Assembly: GCA_017311315.1 (NCBI GenBank)
Contig: CM029646.1
Coordinates: 2,201,738-2,265,737 of the forward strand
From: Dendrocalamus latiflorus
Taxonomy: Eukaryota; Streptophyta; Magnoliopsida; Poales; Poaceae
Length of the DNA: 64,000 bases
Direction: 5' to 3'
Below, piece after piece: positions 23,113 to 36,229 of the stretch. Made by a program: the position numbers and the translations under genes. Below the pieces are notes generated by a model. It saw nothing but the letters and a program-made list of their open reading frames with translations, was not told where the DNA came from and made no database searches. How positions within the stretch are numbered: the first letter of the stretch is position 1; the number at the start of each line of letters is the position of its first letter.

Positions 23113-25782
23113 AACCTACCCCCCTTAAATGAATCTCGACCCCGAGATTCCGGTGGAGTAGAAAGAGTAGAGGTGGGTTATATTGGCTAGCAATGGGTTT
23201 CAGGGTGTTGCTTGACGTGTAGTTCCTTAGCTCCACAGAGATATGAAGATCTGCACAATAGGGGTTAGCACTTGGGGAAGTTAAAAGTAAAGGGTGATAC
23301 TTTGTTCCCCTGGATAGGTCGCAGACTTCCAAGCACTTGCTTTTTGCCATTGTTGTCTTTATGTCATCGTAGAATGGAGTAGCTGCATCGTCTATTGGAC
23401 ATAGGGTTGTAGACTTTCATATTGATAGGTGGCTAGCCATGGTCTGTGCCCTAGGAAGTAGACGGCCTTAAGAATGCAGAAGTACTTTAGGTGGGGGTCT
23501 TTTACTTCTACCAGGACTCTATCCTTAGTCAAGCATGGCGGTTTTTGCTAAAGGTACGTCTTGTAGTCCTCATCACTAGAAGATTTTGGTCTTGCGAATC
23601 TCCTTGTACTGGTCTGATTAGCTCTAAGTCCAGGTCGTTGCAGTTCCAAGGATGTTCATCGTAGTAGTTCTTTGGCAGTTCTGTCTCTTGGTACTACCCC
23701 CCTTAAATAAATAACGAATGTCATTATGGTTGGCGGCAATTTGATTTATCTCGACTCTTGGTCCTCGTGCTGATTGGGGCTCTTAGTTGGAAAAATTGCG
23801 AAGGCTTCACTTATCCTTGGTTGCCTTGGCTTTAGTAGACCCGGCTGGGTTTGTAGCAAAGGGGCGAGAGGGAATAGCAGGAGGTACGGTTAGAATCGTG
23901 GGGATACGGAAATCTGAACCCATTATAATTGCAAAAGAGTACACCCCGGGAAACTGGGGTGGCACATGAATCACATAAGTTTTTAAAACACTCTTTTCCT
24001 GTAACTGCGAAATGTAACGCCCAAGGGCAAGAAGGCAGTGCACAGGGCCAAATAGAAATCTTGCAACAATACATCGTCTACTCGGGAAGCACACATAAGA
24101 GAGCGCAGGGTTTATCTGCATAGCCCGTTTAAAACGAGACCACCTTATCTTCATGACCATCTTCAACGTTCCTATCCTTAAGTTTTAGAGCAATGGTACG
24201 AGAAGAGGATCAAAATTTTCTTTCCGAATTAATAGAAAGAAGTGGAAAGTACTTGGGGTAGTTTCATTGGTTTTAGCACTTGTTTTCATCTTTTTTTTTT
24301 GTATCCTAATCTCTTCCAACGTTTAACTATCCATCACTGAATCAATTCACTCCCATATGATTTTTTTTTTTACATAAGGCTTAGAATCCAATGGCCTTTA
24401 TAATTTAACTTCCACTTTTGCAATTGCACTTAGGCTATCTTTCTTCATTAATTGTTCATGGCATTACTGCCATCTAAGACTCCAAACAGCTAAGGAGATT
24501 ATTTATTTTATTTGATCCACCAATCATACTCGTCCTATAGTATCATCCATCATTTCATTAATCTAGTCATGATTATCTAAGTCCCGCATAAATCTTTGAC
24601 CTTCAATCATATATTTGTGGATTAAATATCATATTTTCACTATGATTGTATAATCACATCTCGGATCCACTATTGGTCAACTTATTAACTCTACAATCCA
24701 ATGAAAATCCAATGCCTTTACTATAAATCCACCTATATAGTTCTTCCATTTCAAATTTTATTAATCGAATCGAAGTTAACAAATTATGATATGTGCCTGA
24801 ATTTCCATCACATCTTTATAAATCCAATCTCAGGTTCGTCGATTGCCAGTTTTATCAGCTTTCCAATCCTATGAAGATCTAACTTTCTTTATTTAGATCC
24901 ACTGATGTCTTTCGTATCGTGACCTCATAATAATCCAGTCTGGTGTCATTGATCCAAATCCATGGTTTGCTTCTCCAATGATCAACCTGAATCTTTATTG
25001 TCTATTTACTCCTCAATTCTGAATTCTACTGATTATCCATCATTATTACTTTTAAATCCACCAGTGTCATGTGTACCAGGATTTCCTAATATTCAAGATT
25101 GTATTCAAACTCATAATTACTCCTCTAGTAACCACCTAAATCTTCAGTGACAACCTCCGAATTAATTCATTATTATGAACATCTTCCAGGAATAATGTTA
25201 TTAATCAAGCCTGTACTCTGATAATTGTTATTATCTCTCCAATTTCTCAAAACTCTATCAATTTATCTAGCAATCGATCATATTCCATTATTCCACTGTT
25301 GTAAATATCTCCCAGAAATTATGTTATTTATCAATGTTGTACTCCCGCAATTATTTTCATATTTCCTATTTCTCCAAGAATAACTTAATTCATCCATATA
25401 GGCCATCTATTCAGTTATGCCCCATCAATACATTTATCCAATTCACATTATTGTTTTCCTCCAAGGATAACACAATTGTAGAGGCTAAGCTTCAAGGTTC
25501 AGCATCATAATTCTCAGCCTAAAGGGTGTTTTCATGGAAAATTTACAAGAGGGGTACTGGATTTTTTTTTTTTTTTTCCACATTGAATTCAGGATAAGAG
25601 AGCTTCAGAAGTAAATGGCTTGGGCAGCATGCAGATGAGGGGAAAATCATCTAAGAGAGATGAGAATGAGCAATATAGCTTATATTTGTGAAAATAGATA
25701 TTATGGAAATAAGTCTAGTCATGGACTAACGGCCAGGCTAACTAGGTCACGATCTGCAGTCGATATGCTCTGATACCATCCC
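23113..25782 (-). other. LARD-like internal region, first copy
   Basis: 2670 bp without recognisable gag, protease, integrase or reverse transcriptase. On the minus strand ATTTAAGGGGGGTAG (23130-23116) is the polypurine tract beside the 3' LTR. The same 15-mer recurs at 23708-23694. The right half (24250-25600) is AT-rich without features. The primer site is at 25778-25767. Confidence 0.8.
25767..25778 (-). promoter_or_regulatory. tRNA-iMet primer binding site, LARD-like element
   Basis: On the minus strand it reads TGGTATCAGAGC, complementary to the 3' end of plant initiator-Met tRNA, 4 nt inside the LTR that starts (plus strand) at 25783. This fixes 25783-30923 as a 5' LTR relative to the internal region on its left. 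Confidence 0.9.
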
Positions 25783-28700
25783 TGTAAGGACCCAGATATT
25801 AATATCCGGATTCCTCTGTGATTACTGCACTATTCCCTGGATCAGTAGATAGTGCTCACAGTTACAGTAATGAATATCAAAATACATATCATGCGGAAGC
25901 GTAAAATTTAATAATAGACTTACTCATGAGCCGATTAGGCCGAAATCATTAAATTGCGGCAGCGGAAGAACGAAGCACACAGGTGGACCTTCAGGACATG
26001 CCCACAGGCAGCCAACTGGAGGTTCGCGACCTAGCTCTTGACATCTTCATCTTCTTTACCAGCTTGTCCAATCTTGTTGTTGAGTTGACGTGATTTGATT
26101 CCTGCGTCTAAATTTTGTCGCAAAAGCGAGCGTGAGCACTCCGACCCCGTGCTCCGCGAGCCAATACACAGAATGCAAATAAATAGTATGCATGGCTTAA
26201 CAAAGGAGAGGCTCGGGTTATTTTGTTTTGCAAGGAGTGCTTTTGAATACAATTAATTAAAGAGTCCTATGACTTAGCAATTTTGAGACAAATCATAATG
26301 TACAAGGAAATGCATTATTAATATCGGTTCAGATTCCATCCACCGTTACATGGCATCTGCACCATATAGCCATTTCTTCAGCGTTATAGCCGCTTAACTT
26401 ACCACTGGGACGACACCCAGGACAATTCCAAACTAGGGCCTTACACTGCCCTTCACTTTCCCAATCCCAACCATAAAACATTTTGAAATAGAACTATATC
26501 TGGTTAAGTTCCCATGTCCGCCCTTGACCGTGGGCACGGCTATTCGAATAGTTTTGACTCTGCAGAGTTTGTACACTTTACCCACAAGAGATAGATCCAC
26601 TCGTTGCCCCACATGATTCCTTAGCCATGCGGTTGAGTAGACTATCACAGGACCTTTACAATGCATTTTTCTTAGCAGAGTTACGTCCGCTAAGGTTTCC
26701 ACTTCCTCCGGGTACGACCACCCTTCCAGAAGCCCCCTCTTGCGCCGTCACGTCGGAGGATGTGGCCATCCTCTACCCGCCCGTGTTCACACCGGCGCAA
26801 CTCTTACTAAGTCGATGCAAATTAGTTAGCCCTGCCTACACTTTGCCAGCTTGTGGTTGTACTTGTTTTACAGGGGAGATCATGACAAGATTCAGTCCTT
26901 AGGGTATCTGGGCGGTTCTACCACAACCCACACTCTCGTGCACCCCTGCACCACACCCCCGAACCATCCGCCCAGATAAATAAGCAATTTGAGGTTTTTA
27001 GGAATATAAAATAGCCATATCCAACATACACCAGTCATTACCACCCTGACTGCCCAACCAATTTTTCTCAGGATTAAAAGTGATGCTTGGGCGCTCTCGC
27101 GCCCATGAGTATCTAAACAATACTAAGCATGGCATATAATTACGGACTTATCTTTGAAAGGTTACTATTGTAATTTTGCTAGGGCGACAAAGTTCACATA
27201 ATCAAGTAATCCAAATGAGGTGTAATATTATTCAAGACAAGCAATTGGGCATATAACTAGAATCAATTTAACATGTATTTGCATATAAAATAACAGCATG
27301 CAATTTGATAATTTAAACAAAATTAATTTTGCAGAAAGTGTAGGTTCAACATGATCAAAGTATTGACTCGCCTGGTGCGGTTTAGCACGGTCTTGAGCTC
27401 ACACAATGCTTTATCTTGATCTTTTGGTCTCTATCTTCACTTTGAGCTTGATCTCACTTGATCCATTGAATCTTCACGACTTCCAATTTCTAATTACGCT
27501 ACGAACGACTGAATCCAAATAAAAGCAAGTAACTCAAAGGATCCAGATAAATCCGAATAAACTCAATTTAGTTTTACTTTGGGTTAATAGGTGATTGAGA
27601 TGATTTGAGGCAAGATCGACGGGGCGCAGAGTATTGTTGGTGTTTAACGGGGTTGGAGCGAAATGATTAAATGGCTAAAGAAGATTTATTTAGACGATTG
27701 CCAAGGAGAGTTCATGATACTGGAATATTCATTGGAATACTCTGCTTCGGATTTGAGAATGGTTAGGCATAGCTGACTTTAAAGTATCCCGGATTGGTCT
27801 TTTTATTCTCTAACTTCTCTTATCATTTTTGTATTTATTTAGAAAGTTCCATGTGCTGACATACAATATTAGCCCTTTTGTCCTTTGGATGGTATGAGCT
27901 TGTACATCGTAAGAGCATTAATCCTGACCTAGGGCTCCTATATTGTTTTTAGTATAACTTGTATTCAGAGCTAATGGTTAGTCGATACGTTGACAACTTT
28001 TCAGCATTATGTTCCCGATTGTTATATTTATTCCAATCTTTTATACAAGCCACGTACTTATAGCTTAAATATTAATAACTTAACACCACAGATTATTTAA
28101 TGGTTGTTTGTGAAAGTACTTTTATGACTTCTTAAAGACATAGGAACGAGAGTCATACTTTAGATGGTTAATTGTGTATCACCTAATTATATATGGCTTT
28201 TATTGTCCAAATAGTTTTTACGATATATTCTATAGTCATGCTAAGTGAAACGTTAACCTAAACTCCGACTGGCATTACTGATTTATTTATCGGCGATATA
28301 CTATTGGTGGGGTTTATAAATCATGACTTTCTAATTTAAATATATATATTACATTTCAAATAGCTTTGGCATATCGTTTAGTTTTATGAAGCTGCTTGAG
28401 TTATCACTTAATTGAATCTACCCTTAAGATTTATTTTATGGCTGCAGACAAAAGGTTAGGGCACAAATTATAATTACGGTTAACCTCTTAAGTTAAAGTC
28501 TCGCTTTTGTAGGTAATACGTATTCAAGTTGTTTCCTTCATCGTAACCCTGAATGTATTTTTAATCAGGACCTTTATTAGATTTGGTCATGTAGCCAAGT
28601 CCACCTTTATGAATGCCGTTAATTATAATCTAGACTTTAGTTAAATGTTCCAAACTACATTAGTTACTCATATAGGTTATTTAAATTTTACCTAACTATT

Positions 28701-30923
28701 TTCCCTTACTCACTTAACTATTTACATTTAGCTCTATACTCGGATGTATATTTAAATTCTATTTGTGCATACTTCCTTTATCTTTGGCCTTCCTAAATTA
28801 TTTCTCTTAACTTAACTTGGATGTATATATATACACAGGTACATATATTCAATTAGGATTCTCATTAAATTCAGACATTTAACCACATCCATTTGTACTA
28901 ATACCTTTAACTAATAAGTAGTTTGGGATAATTAACAAAGGCACATTAATTATGCACGTATGGTAGTTAATCAAATATATAATCTTATTTGCACCCTAAT
29001 AAAATTTGTTGGGTTCCAAGAACTAATTTCATATTTTCCTTGATTTTTCTTTAACTGAAATGGATCAAATAAAAACAAGAATAAAAAGAAAGATGTGTTG
29101 CGCTATGTGAGTTTGAACAAAGGACCTCACGGTGAGTATGTTAAACAGCAAGCGAAGGTGACCCACTGGGCGCTTGCCCGTTTTGTGTTAGCAGGGGGGG
29201 ATTCATTCATAGGGAGCGACCGCTAGCACCAAGCTCCTTCAGCCGAAACAGGGGAGGCGCCGGCTTGAGGCAGGTGGTGGCATCGCCGGCGAGCGGTGGC
29301 CGGAGGAAGGGTGGGGGCTAGCAAAACGGGTGGTACGGGATGTGAGGGAACCGGTGGTGGGGGTGGCGCCGCTCGGGGCAGTGCTAGGAGGGGATTGGCG
29401 GCACCGAAGCGGCCGACGGCGGGGGTGGAAAGGGGGCGGCGGCGCCGGCGTGGAGGGGGCGGAAATTGATGCGGGCGAGAGCACTAAGGGGTACATGGGG
29501 AGCTTACCAAGGGACTGGCCGAGTCGGGGAGGCACCGAGGCGGGCCGGCGACGGAGGCCGAGGGCGGCGCGGGCATGCTCACGGCGCCGGCGAGCTGGGG
29601 TGGGGGAGGAACTCCGGCGACGATGGGGAACACTCCGGGGAGGCATGTAGATGGTACCCGCAAGAGGAATTGGTCCATGGTGCCCTGAAGGAGGAGTGGC
29701 GCCGGCGGTGGTGGTTTCGGCCGGAGTTGGAGAAGATGGCCGGTGCGGCGAGCGTTGACACACAGATTTCAAATTAATTCAGAGGGGAGATCGTTGGGGA
29801 GTGAAAGCTCGCCGTGATGTTCTTGATTTTGAAAATAGATGACAAGAGTGGTGGAATTTGGCTTGAAGACGGCGGCGGTGAGCTCACGGGCGCGGGGGTA
29901 AAGAAACGGAAGAAATGGGGAGGCCAGGAGAAGGCAGTGGGGTGGCGGGTTCATATAGCAAGCGCGCGCTGAGGAACAGAGACGGGCGGGGTTGGCTAGG
30001 GGAGTCCGCCGTGCGGTCGCGTCGGACAGCTGCGGAGGCAGACGGTGGTGCAGAGCAGAGAGGAGCTGGCGCCGCGCGTGGGTGGCAGTGAGAGCTCGAG
30101 CCTTGCGCGAGAAGGGATGGGGTGGCAGGGCGGGAAGAAAAAGAGAGCGGTGGCATGGCGCTGAGCAGAGGGAGACGTGGAGAGCGCGCTGCCACAGGAG
30201 GGAGGAGGAAGAAGGAGATGACGTGGTTCAAGTTCGGCCACGCGACGGGGAAGAGAAAAAGCAAGGCGCAGGAGGAGGAAGGGAGAAAAGAAGAAAGAGG
30301 AGGCGGCCAGGAACTGGCCCCAGCGGCAGGGAGGGAAGGAGAGGGGAGGAAATGGGTGGGGTCCACATGTAAGAAAGAGGGGAAAATGGAAGCTCAAGCT
30401 TTACTTTAAACTTTGGATTTTTAATTAGAATCTCTACTTCAAGTTTAAGATTATTGCTTTCAGGCCTTTGTGTGTCATTTGAAATTTAGAATCTAAATTT
30501 TCAGCTATTTAGATGTGAGTTTTAGAAACTCCTTAGCCTTTTATTCTCTTTTACCTAAGTAACTTGATTTTAGATTTTTACTTTCACTATTTAATATTTA
30601 AATGTTAATTTATGTGCAGATCCTTGGATTTTCTATTTCCCTTTAACTAATTTATAAGCCATGTTTTCATTTCATAAATAAATTTTTGGAATTACTTCCT
30701 CAGGGTTAAATACTATTTAAATTATTTGTATTCATTTATCGAATTATTTATTTTTATGATTACAATTTTGTGCTCGAGAATTATTTTCAGATATTAATTG
30801 CTCAACACAAAACTCAGGAAAATCCAAATAAGATGTTGAACCAAAATTCAAATGCCAGTAAGATGCAAATAAAAGTTTTTAAATTACTCAAAATTTCAGA
30901 CATCCAAAATTCAGGATGTGACA
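25783..30923 (-). repeat. LARD-like LTR, second copy
   Basis: 5141 bp, matching 17971-23112 apart from one G in the run near 29193. It serves as 5' LTR for the left internal region and as 3' LTR position for the right internal region. Confidence 0.9.
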
Positions 30924-33472
30924 AACCTACCCCCCTTAAATGAATCTCGACCCCGAGATTCCGGTGGAGTAGAAAGAGTAGAGGTGGGTTATATTGGCTA
31001 GCAATGGGTTTCAGGGTGTTGCTTGACGTGTAGTTCCTTAGCTCCACAGAGATATGAAGATCTGCACAATAGGGGTTAGCACTTGGGGAAGTTAAAAGTA
31101 AAGGGTGATACTTTGTTCCCCTGGATAGGTCGCAGACTTCCAAGCACTTGCTTTTTGCCATTGTTGTCTTTATGTCATCGTAGAATGGAGTAGCTGCATC
31201 GTCTATTGGACATAGGGTTGTAGACTTTCATATTGATAGGTGGCTAGCCATGGTCTGTGCCCTAGGAAGTAGACGGCCTTAAGAATGCAGAAGTACTTTA
31301 GGTGGGGGTCTTTTACTTCTACCAGGACTCTATCCTTAGTCAAGCATGGCGGTTTTTGCTAAAGGTACGTCTTGTAGTCCTCATCACTAGAAGATTTTGG
31401 TCTTGCGAATCTCCTTGTACTGGTCTGATTAGCTCTAAGTCCAGGTCGTTGCAGTTCCAAGGATGTTCATCGTAGTAGTTCTTTGGCAGTTCTGTCTCTT
31501 GGTACTACCCCCCTTAAATAAATAACGAATGTCATTATGGTTGGCGGCAATTTGATTTATCTCGACTCTTGGTCCTCGTGCTGATTGGGGCTCTTAGTTG
31601 GAAAAATTGCGAAGGCTTCACTTATCCTTGGTTGCCTTGGCTTTAGTAGACCCGGCTGGGTTTGTAGCAAAGGGGCGAGAGGGAATAGCAGGAGGTACGG
31701 TTAGAATCGTGGGGATACGGAAATCTGAACCCATTATAATTGCAAAAGAGTACACCCCGGGAAACTGGGGTGGCACATGAATCACATAAGTTTTTAAAAC
31801 ACTCTTTTCCTGTAACTGCGAAATGTAACGCCCAAGGGCAAGAAGGCAGTGCACAGGGCCAAATAGAAATCTTGCAACAATACATCGTCTACTCGGGAAG
31901 CACACATAAGAGAGCGCAGGGTTTATCTGCATAGCCCGTTTAAAACGAGACCACCTTATCTTCATGACCATCTTCAACGTTCCTATCCTTAAGTTTTAGA
32001 GCAATGGTACGAGAAGAGGATCAAAATTTTCTTTCCGAATTAATAGAAAGAAGTGGAAAGTACTTGGGGTAGTTTCATTGGTTTTAGCACTTGTTTTCAT
32101 CTTTTTTTTTTTGTATCCTAATCTCTTCCAACGTTTAACTATCCATCACTGAATCAATTCACTCCCATATGATTTTTTTTTTTTACATAAGGCTTAGAAT
32201 CCAATGGCCTTTATAATTTAACTTCCACTTTTGCAATTGCACTTAGGCTATCTTTCTTCATTAATTGTTCATGGCATTACTGCCATCTAAGACTCCAAAC
32301 AGCTAAGGAGATTATTTATTTTATTTGATCCACCAATCATACTCGTCCTATAGTATCATCCATCATTTCATTAATCTAGTCATGATTATCTAAGTCCCGC
32401 ATAAATCTTTGACCTTCAATCATATATTTGTGGATTAAATATCATATTTTCACTATGATTGTATAATCACATCTCGGATCCACTATTGGTCAACTTATTA
32501 ACTCTACAATCCAATGAAAATCCAATGCCTTTACTATAAATCCACCTATATAGTTCTTCCATTTCAAATTTTATTAATCGAATCGAAGTTAACAAATTAT
32601 GATATGTGCCTGAATTTCCATCACATCTTTATAAATCCAATCTCAGGTTCGTCGATTGCCAGTTTTATCAGCTTTCCAATCCTATGAAGATCTAACTTTC
32701 TTTATTTAGATCCACTGATGTCTTTCGTATCGTGACCTCATAATAATCCAGTCTGGTGTCATTGATCCAAATCCATGGTTTGCTTCTCCAATGATCAACC
32801 TGAATCTTTATTGTCTATTTACTCCTCAATTCTGAATTCTACTGATTATCCATCATTATTACTTTTAAATCCACCAGTGTCATGTGTACCAGGATTTCCT
32901 AATATTCAAGATTGTATTCAAACTCATAATTACTCCTCTAGTAACCACCTAAATCTTCAGTGACAACCTCCGAATTAATTCATTATTATGAACATCTTCC
33001 AGGAATAATGTTATTAATCAAGCCTGTACTCTGATAATTGTTATTATCTCTCCAATTTCTCAAAACTCTATCAATTTATCTAGCAATCGATCATATTCCA
33101 TTATTCCACTGTTGTAAATATCTCCCAGAAATTATGTTATTTATCAATGTTGTACTCCCGCAATTATTTTCATATTTCCTATTTCTCCAAGAATAACTTA
33201 ATTCATCCATATAGGCCATCTATTCAGTTATGCCCCATCAATACATTTATCCAATTCACATTATTGTTTTCCTCCAAGGATAACACAATTGTAGAGGCTA
33301 AGCTTCAAGGTTCAGCATCATAATTCTCAGCCTAAAGGGTGTTTTCATGGAAAATTTACAAGAGGGGTACTGGATTTTTTTTTTTTTTTTCCACATTGAA
33401 TTCAGGATAAGAGAGCTTCAGAAGTAAATGGCTTGGGCAGCATGCAGATGAGGGGAAAATCATCTAAGAGAG
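30924..33472 (-). other. LARD-like internal region, second copy, truncated
   Basis: It matches 23113-25660 apart from T-run lengths, including both CTACCCCCCTTAAAT tracts (the first at 30927-30941). It stops after TCTAAGAGAG, before the primer site. The next base belongs to the 97-bp array of element G, so the missing third LTR and right target duplication were deleted or never existed. Confidence 0.85.
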
Positions 33473-35205
33473 GGCGCTTGGAGCGTAGGCCGAAGGCACA
33501 ACGCACGCCGAGGTAGGGAGGCGAGGCCGCCGTTCCCCTACCATCAAAAAGAGTGCCCGCTGAGGGCGGGCGCTTGGAGCGTAGGCCGAAGGCACTACGC
33601 ACGCCGAGGTAGGGAGGCAAGACCGCCGTTCCCCTACCTTCAAAAAGGAGTCCCCGCGGGGAGCGGACACCTGGAGCGTTGGCCGAAGGCACTACGCACG
33701 CCGAGGTAGGGAGGCAAGACCGCCGTTCCCCTACCTTCAAAAAGGAGTGCCCGCGAGGAGCGGGCGCCTGGAGCGTAGGCCGAAGGCACTACGCACGCCG
33801 AGGTAGGGAGGCGAGACCGCCGTTCCCCTACCTTCAAAAAGGAGTGCCCGCGGGGAGCGGGCGCTTGGAGCGTAGGCCGAAGGCACTACGCACGCCGAGG
33901 TAGGGAGGCGAGACCGCCGTTCCCCTACCTTCAAAAGGAGTGCCCGCGGGGAGCGGGCGCTTGGAGCGTAGGCGAAGGCACTACGCACGCCGAGGTAGGG
34001 AGGCGAGACCGCCGTTCCCCTACCTTCAAAAAGAGTGCCCGCGGGGGGCGGGCGCTTGGAGCGTAGGCCGAAGGCACTACGCACGCCGAGGTAGGGAGGC
34101 GAGACCGCCGTTCCCCTACCTTCAAAAAGAGTGCCCGCTGAGGGCGGGCGCTTGGAGCGTAGGCCGAAGGCACTACGCACGCCGAGGTAGGGAGGCGAGA
34201 CTGCCATTCCCCTACCTTCAAAAAGGAGTGCCCGCGGGGAGCGGGCGCTTGGACCGTAGGCCGAAGGCACTACGCACGCCGAGGTAGGGAGGCGAGACCG
34301 CCGTTCCCCTACCTACAAAAAGGAGTGCCCGCGGGGAGCGGGCGCTTGGAGCGTAGGCCGAAGGCACTACGCACGCCGAGGTAGGGAGGCGAGACCGCCG
34401 TTCCCCTACCTTCAAAAAGGAGTGCCCGCGGGGAGCGGGCGCTTGGAGCGTAGGCCGAAGGCACTGCGCACGCCGAGGTAGGGAGGCGAGACCGCCGTTC
34501 CCCTACCTTCAAAAAGGAGTGCCCGCGGGGAGCTGGCGCTTGGAGCGTAGGCCGAAGGCACTACGCACGTCGAGGTAGGGAGGCGAGACCGCCGTTCCCC
34601 TACCTTCAAAAAGGAGTGCCCGCGGGGAGCGGGCGCTTGGAGCGTAGGCCGAAGGCACTACGCACGCCGAGGTAGGGAGGCGAGACCGCCGTTCCCCTAC
34701 CTTCAAAAAGGAGTGCCCGCGGGGAGCGGGCGCTTGGAGCGTAGGCCGAAGGCACTACGCACGCCGAGGTAGGGAGGCAAGACCGCCGTTCCCCTACCTT
34801 CAAAAAGGAGTGCCCGCGAGGAGCGGGCGCCTGGAGCGTAGGCCGAAGGCGCTACGCACGCCGAGGTAGGGAGGCGAGACCGCCGTTCCCCTACCTTCAA
34901 AAAGGAGTGCCCGCGGGGAGCGGGCGCTTGGAGCGTAGGCCGAAGGCACTACGCACGCCGAGGTAGGGAGGCGAGACCGCCGTTCCCCTACCTTCAAAAA
35001 GGAGTGCCCGCAGGGAGCGGGCGCTTGGAGCGTAGGCCGAAGGCACTACGCACGCCGAGGTAGGGAGGCGAGACCGCCGTTCCCATACCTTCAAAAAGAG
35101 TGCCCGCTGAGGGCGGGCGCTTGGAGCGTAGGCCGAATGCACTACGCACGCCGAGATAGGGAGGCGAGACCGCCGTTCCCCTACCTTCGAAAAGGGGTGA
35201 TACAC
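33473..35205. repeat. 97-bp tandem array, right block
   Basis: About 18 units at a regular 97-bp spacing, continuing the left block at 17155-17970. Most units carry the hairpin GCCCGC-GGGGA-GCGGGC, others have loops TGAGG, GAGGA, AGGGA or GGGGG. Because 97 is not a multiple of three, each unit shifts frame; the short 65-codon frames spanning two units are artefacts. Confidence 0.95.
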
Positions 35206-35289
35206 TCCCTGGTGTAACGCGCTCGAAGGTGCGACATCCAGGTGCCGCATCACTAGGGCGAGGCACTCCCTAGTGTCTCGGCCATCGCG

Positions 35290-35530
35290 CAATTTTTATA
35301 CTCCGTAGAGTGCGTGAGGGTATTTGGTGCGTGCGGAAGCGGACCTCGGCGCACGACTTAATTTATAGTCCGCGGACTCTCGCGTGCGTAGGCAGACCTC
35401 GGCGTACGACTTAATTTAGAGTCCTTGGACTCTCGCGTGCGGAGGCAGACCTCGGCGCACGACTTAATTTATAGTCCGCGGACTCTCGCGTGCGGAGGCA
35501 GACCTCGGCGCACGACATAATTTATTGTCC
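35290..35530. repeat. 53-bp tandem array
   Basis: ACGACTTAAT recurs at 35353, 35406 and 35459 with a variant at 35512, an exact 53-bp period. Units contain TTTATAGTCCGCGGACTCTCGCG. It shares vocabulary with the following 107-bp array. Confidence 0.9.
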
Positions 35531-35559
35531 GTAGACTTGCGCAGGGACAACACCTGCGT

Positions 35560-36200
35560 CTTATTTATGCTCCGTAGAGAGCGTGGGATCAGAGTCCCCG
35601 TCTTGTTTATACTCTGTAGAGTCGTGCGTGCGAAAGCTGAGCTCAACGCTACGTCTTATTTAAAGTCCGTGGACTCGCGCGTGCGGAGGAATGCCTCGAC
35701 GGTCACGTCTTTTTTAAAGTCCGTAGACATCATGCGTACGGAGCTAGGCTCAACGCTACGTCTTATTTATAGTCCGTGGACTCGCGCGTGCGGAGGAATG
35801 CCTCGACGGTCACGTTTTTTTTAAAGTCCGTAGACATCATGCGTGCGGAGCTAGGCTCAACGCTACGTCTTATTTATAGTCCGTGGACTCGCGCGTGCGG
35901 AGGAATGCCTCGACGGTCACGTCTTTTTTAAAGTCCGTAGACATCGTGCGTGCGGAGCTAGGCTCAACGCTACGTCTTATTTATAGTCCGTGGACTCGCG
36001 CGTGCGGAGGAATGCCTCGACGGTCACGTCTTTTTTAAAGTCCGTAGACATCGTGCGTGCGGAGCTAGGCTCAACGCTACGTCTTATTTATAGTTCGTGG
36101 ACTCGCGCGTGCGGAGGAATGCCTCGACGGTCACGTCTTTTTTAAAGTCCGTAGACATCATGCGTGCGGAGCTAGGCTCAACGCTACGTCTTATTTATAC
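35560..36200. repeat. 107-bp tandem array
   Basis: GCCTCGACGGTCACG recurs at 35693, 35800, 35907, 36014 and 36121, an exact 107-bp period. Each unit contains CTTATTTATAGTCCGTGGAC and TTTTTTAAAGTCCGTAGACAT, and so looks like a dimer of a shorter ancestral unit. Confidence 0.95.
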
Positions 36201-36229
36201 TCCGTGGAGTGCGCGCGGAGGCGTCCCCC

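Larger units (their letters stand above)
17971..33472 (-). mobile_element. LARD-like LTR element in LTR-internal-LTR-internal form
   Basis: Two consecutive 7.7-kb halves, 17971-25782 and 25783-33472, match except for homopolymer lengths (G run at 21382, T runs near 24291 and 24361). Each half is a 5.14-kb LTR (TGTAAGGACCC to GGATGTGACA on the plus strand) followed by a non-coding internal region of 2.67 kb. The primer site for tRNA-iMet abuts the second LTR (25778-25767, minus strand), so the element reads right to left. The second internal region stops at 33472 without its last roughly 120 bp, primer site or third LTR, and joins the 97-bp array. No gag or pol is present. LTR size, tRNA-iMet primer and lack of coding fit the LARD class of grass retrotransposon derivatives. 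Confidence 0.85.

Noticed and set aside
25767..25778. tRNA-Met-like sequence (also 39872-39883 and 41757-41768)
   Set aside because: Only the 12-nt primer binding site is present, next to an LTR; no tRNA fold.
17971..33472. Segmental duplication of host genes
   Set aside because: The repeated unit is bounded by LTR ends with primer site and polypurine tract, and contains no genes.
33473..35205. CRISPR-like regular repeats
   Set aside because: Units are contiguous 97-bp repeats without unique spacers, in a plant genome and inside a retrotransposon.
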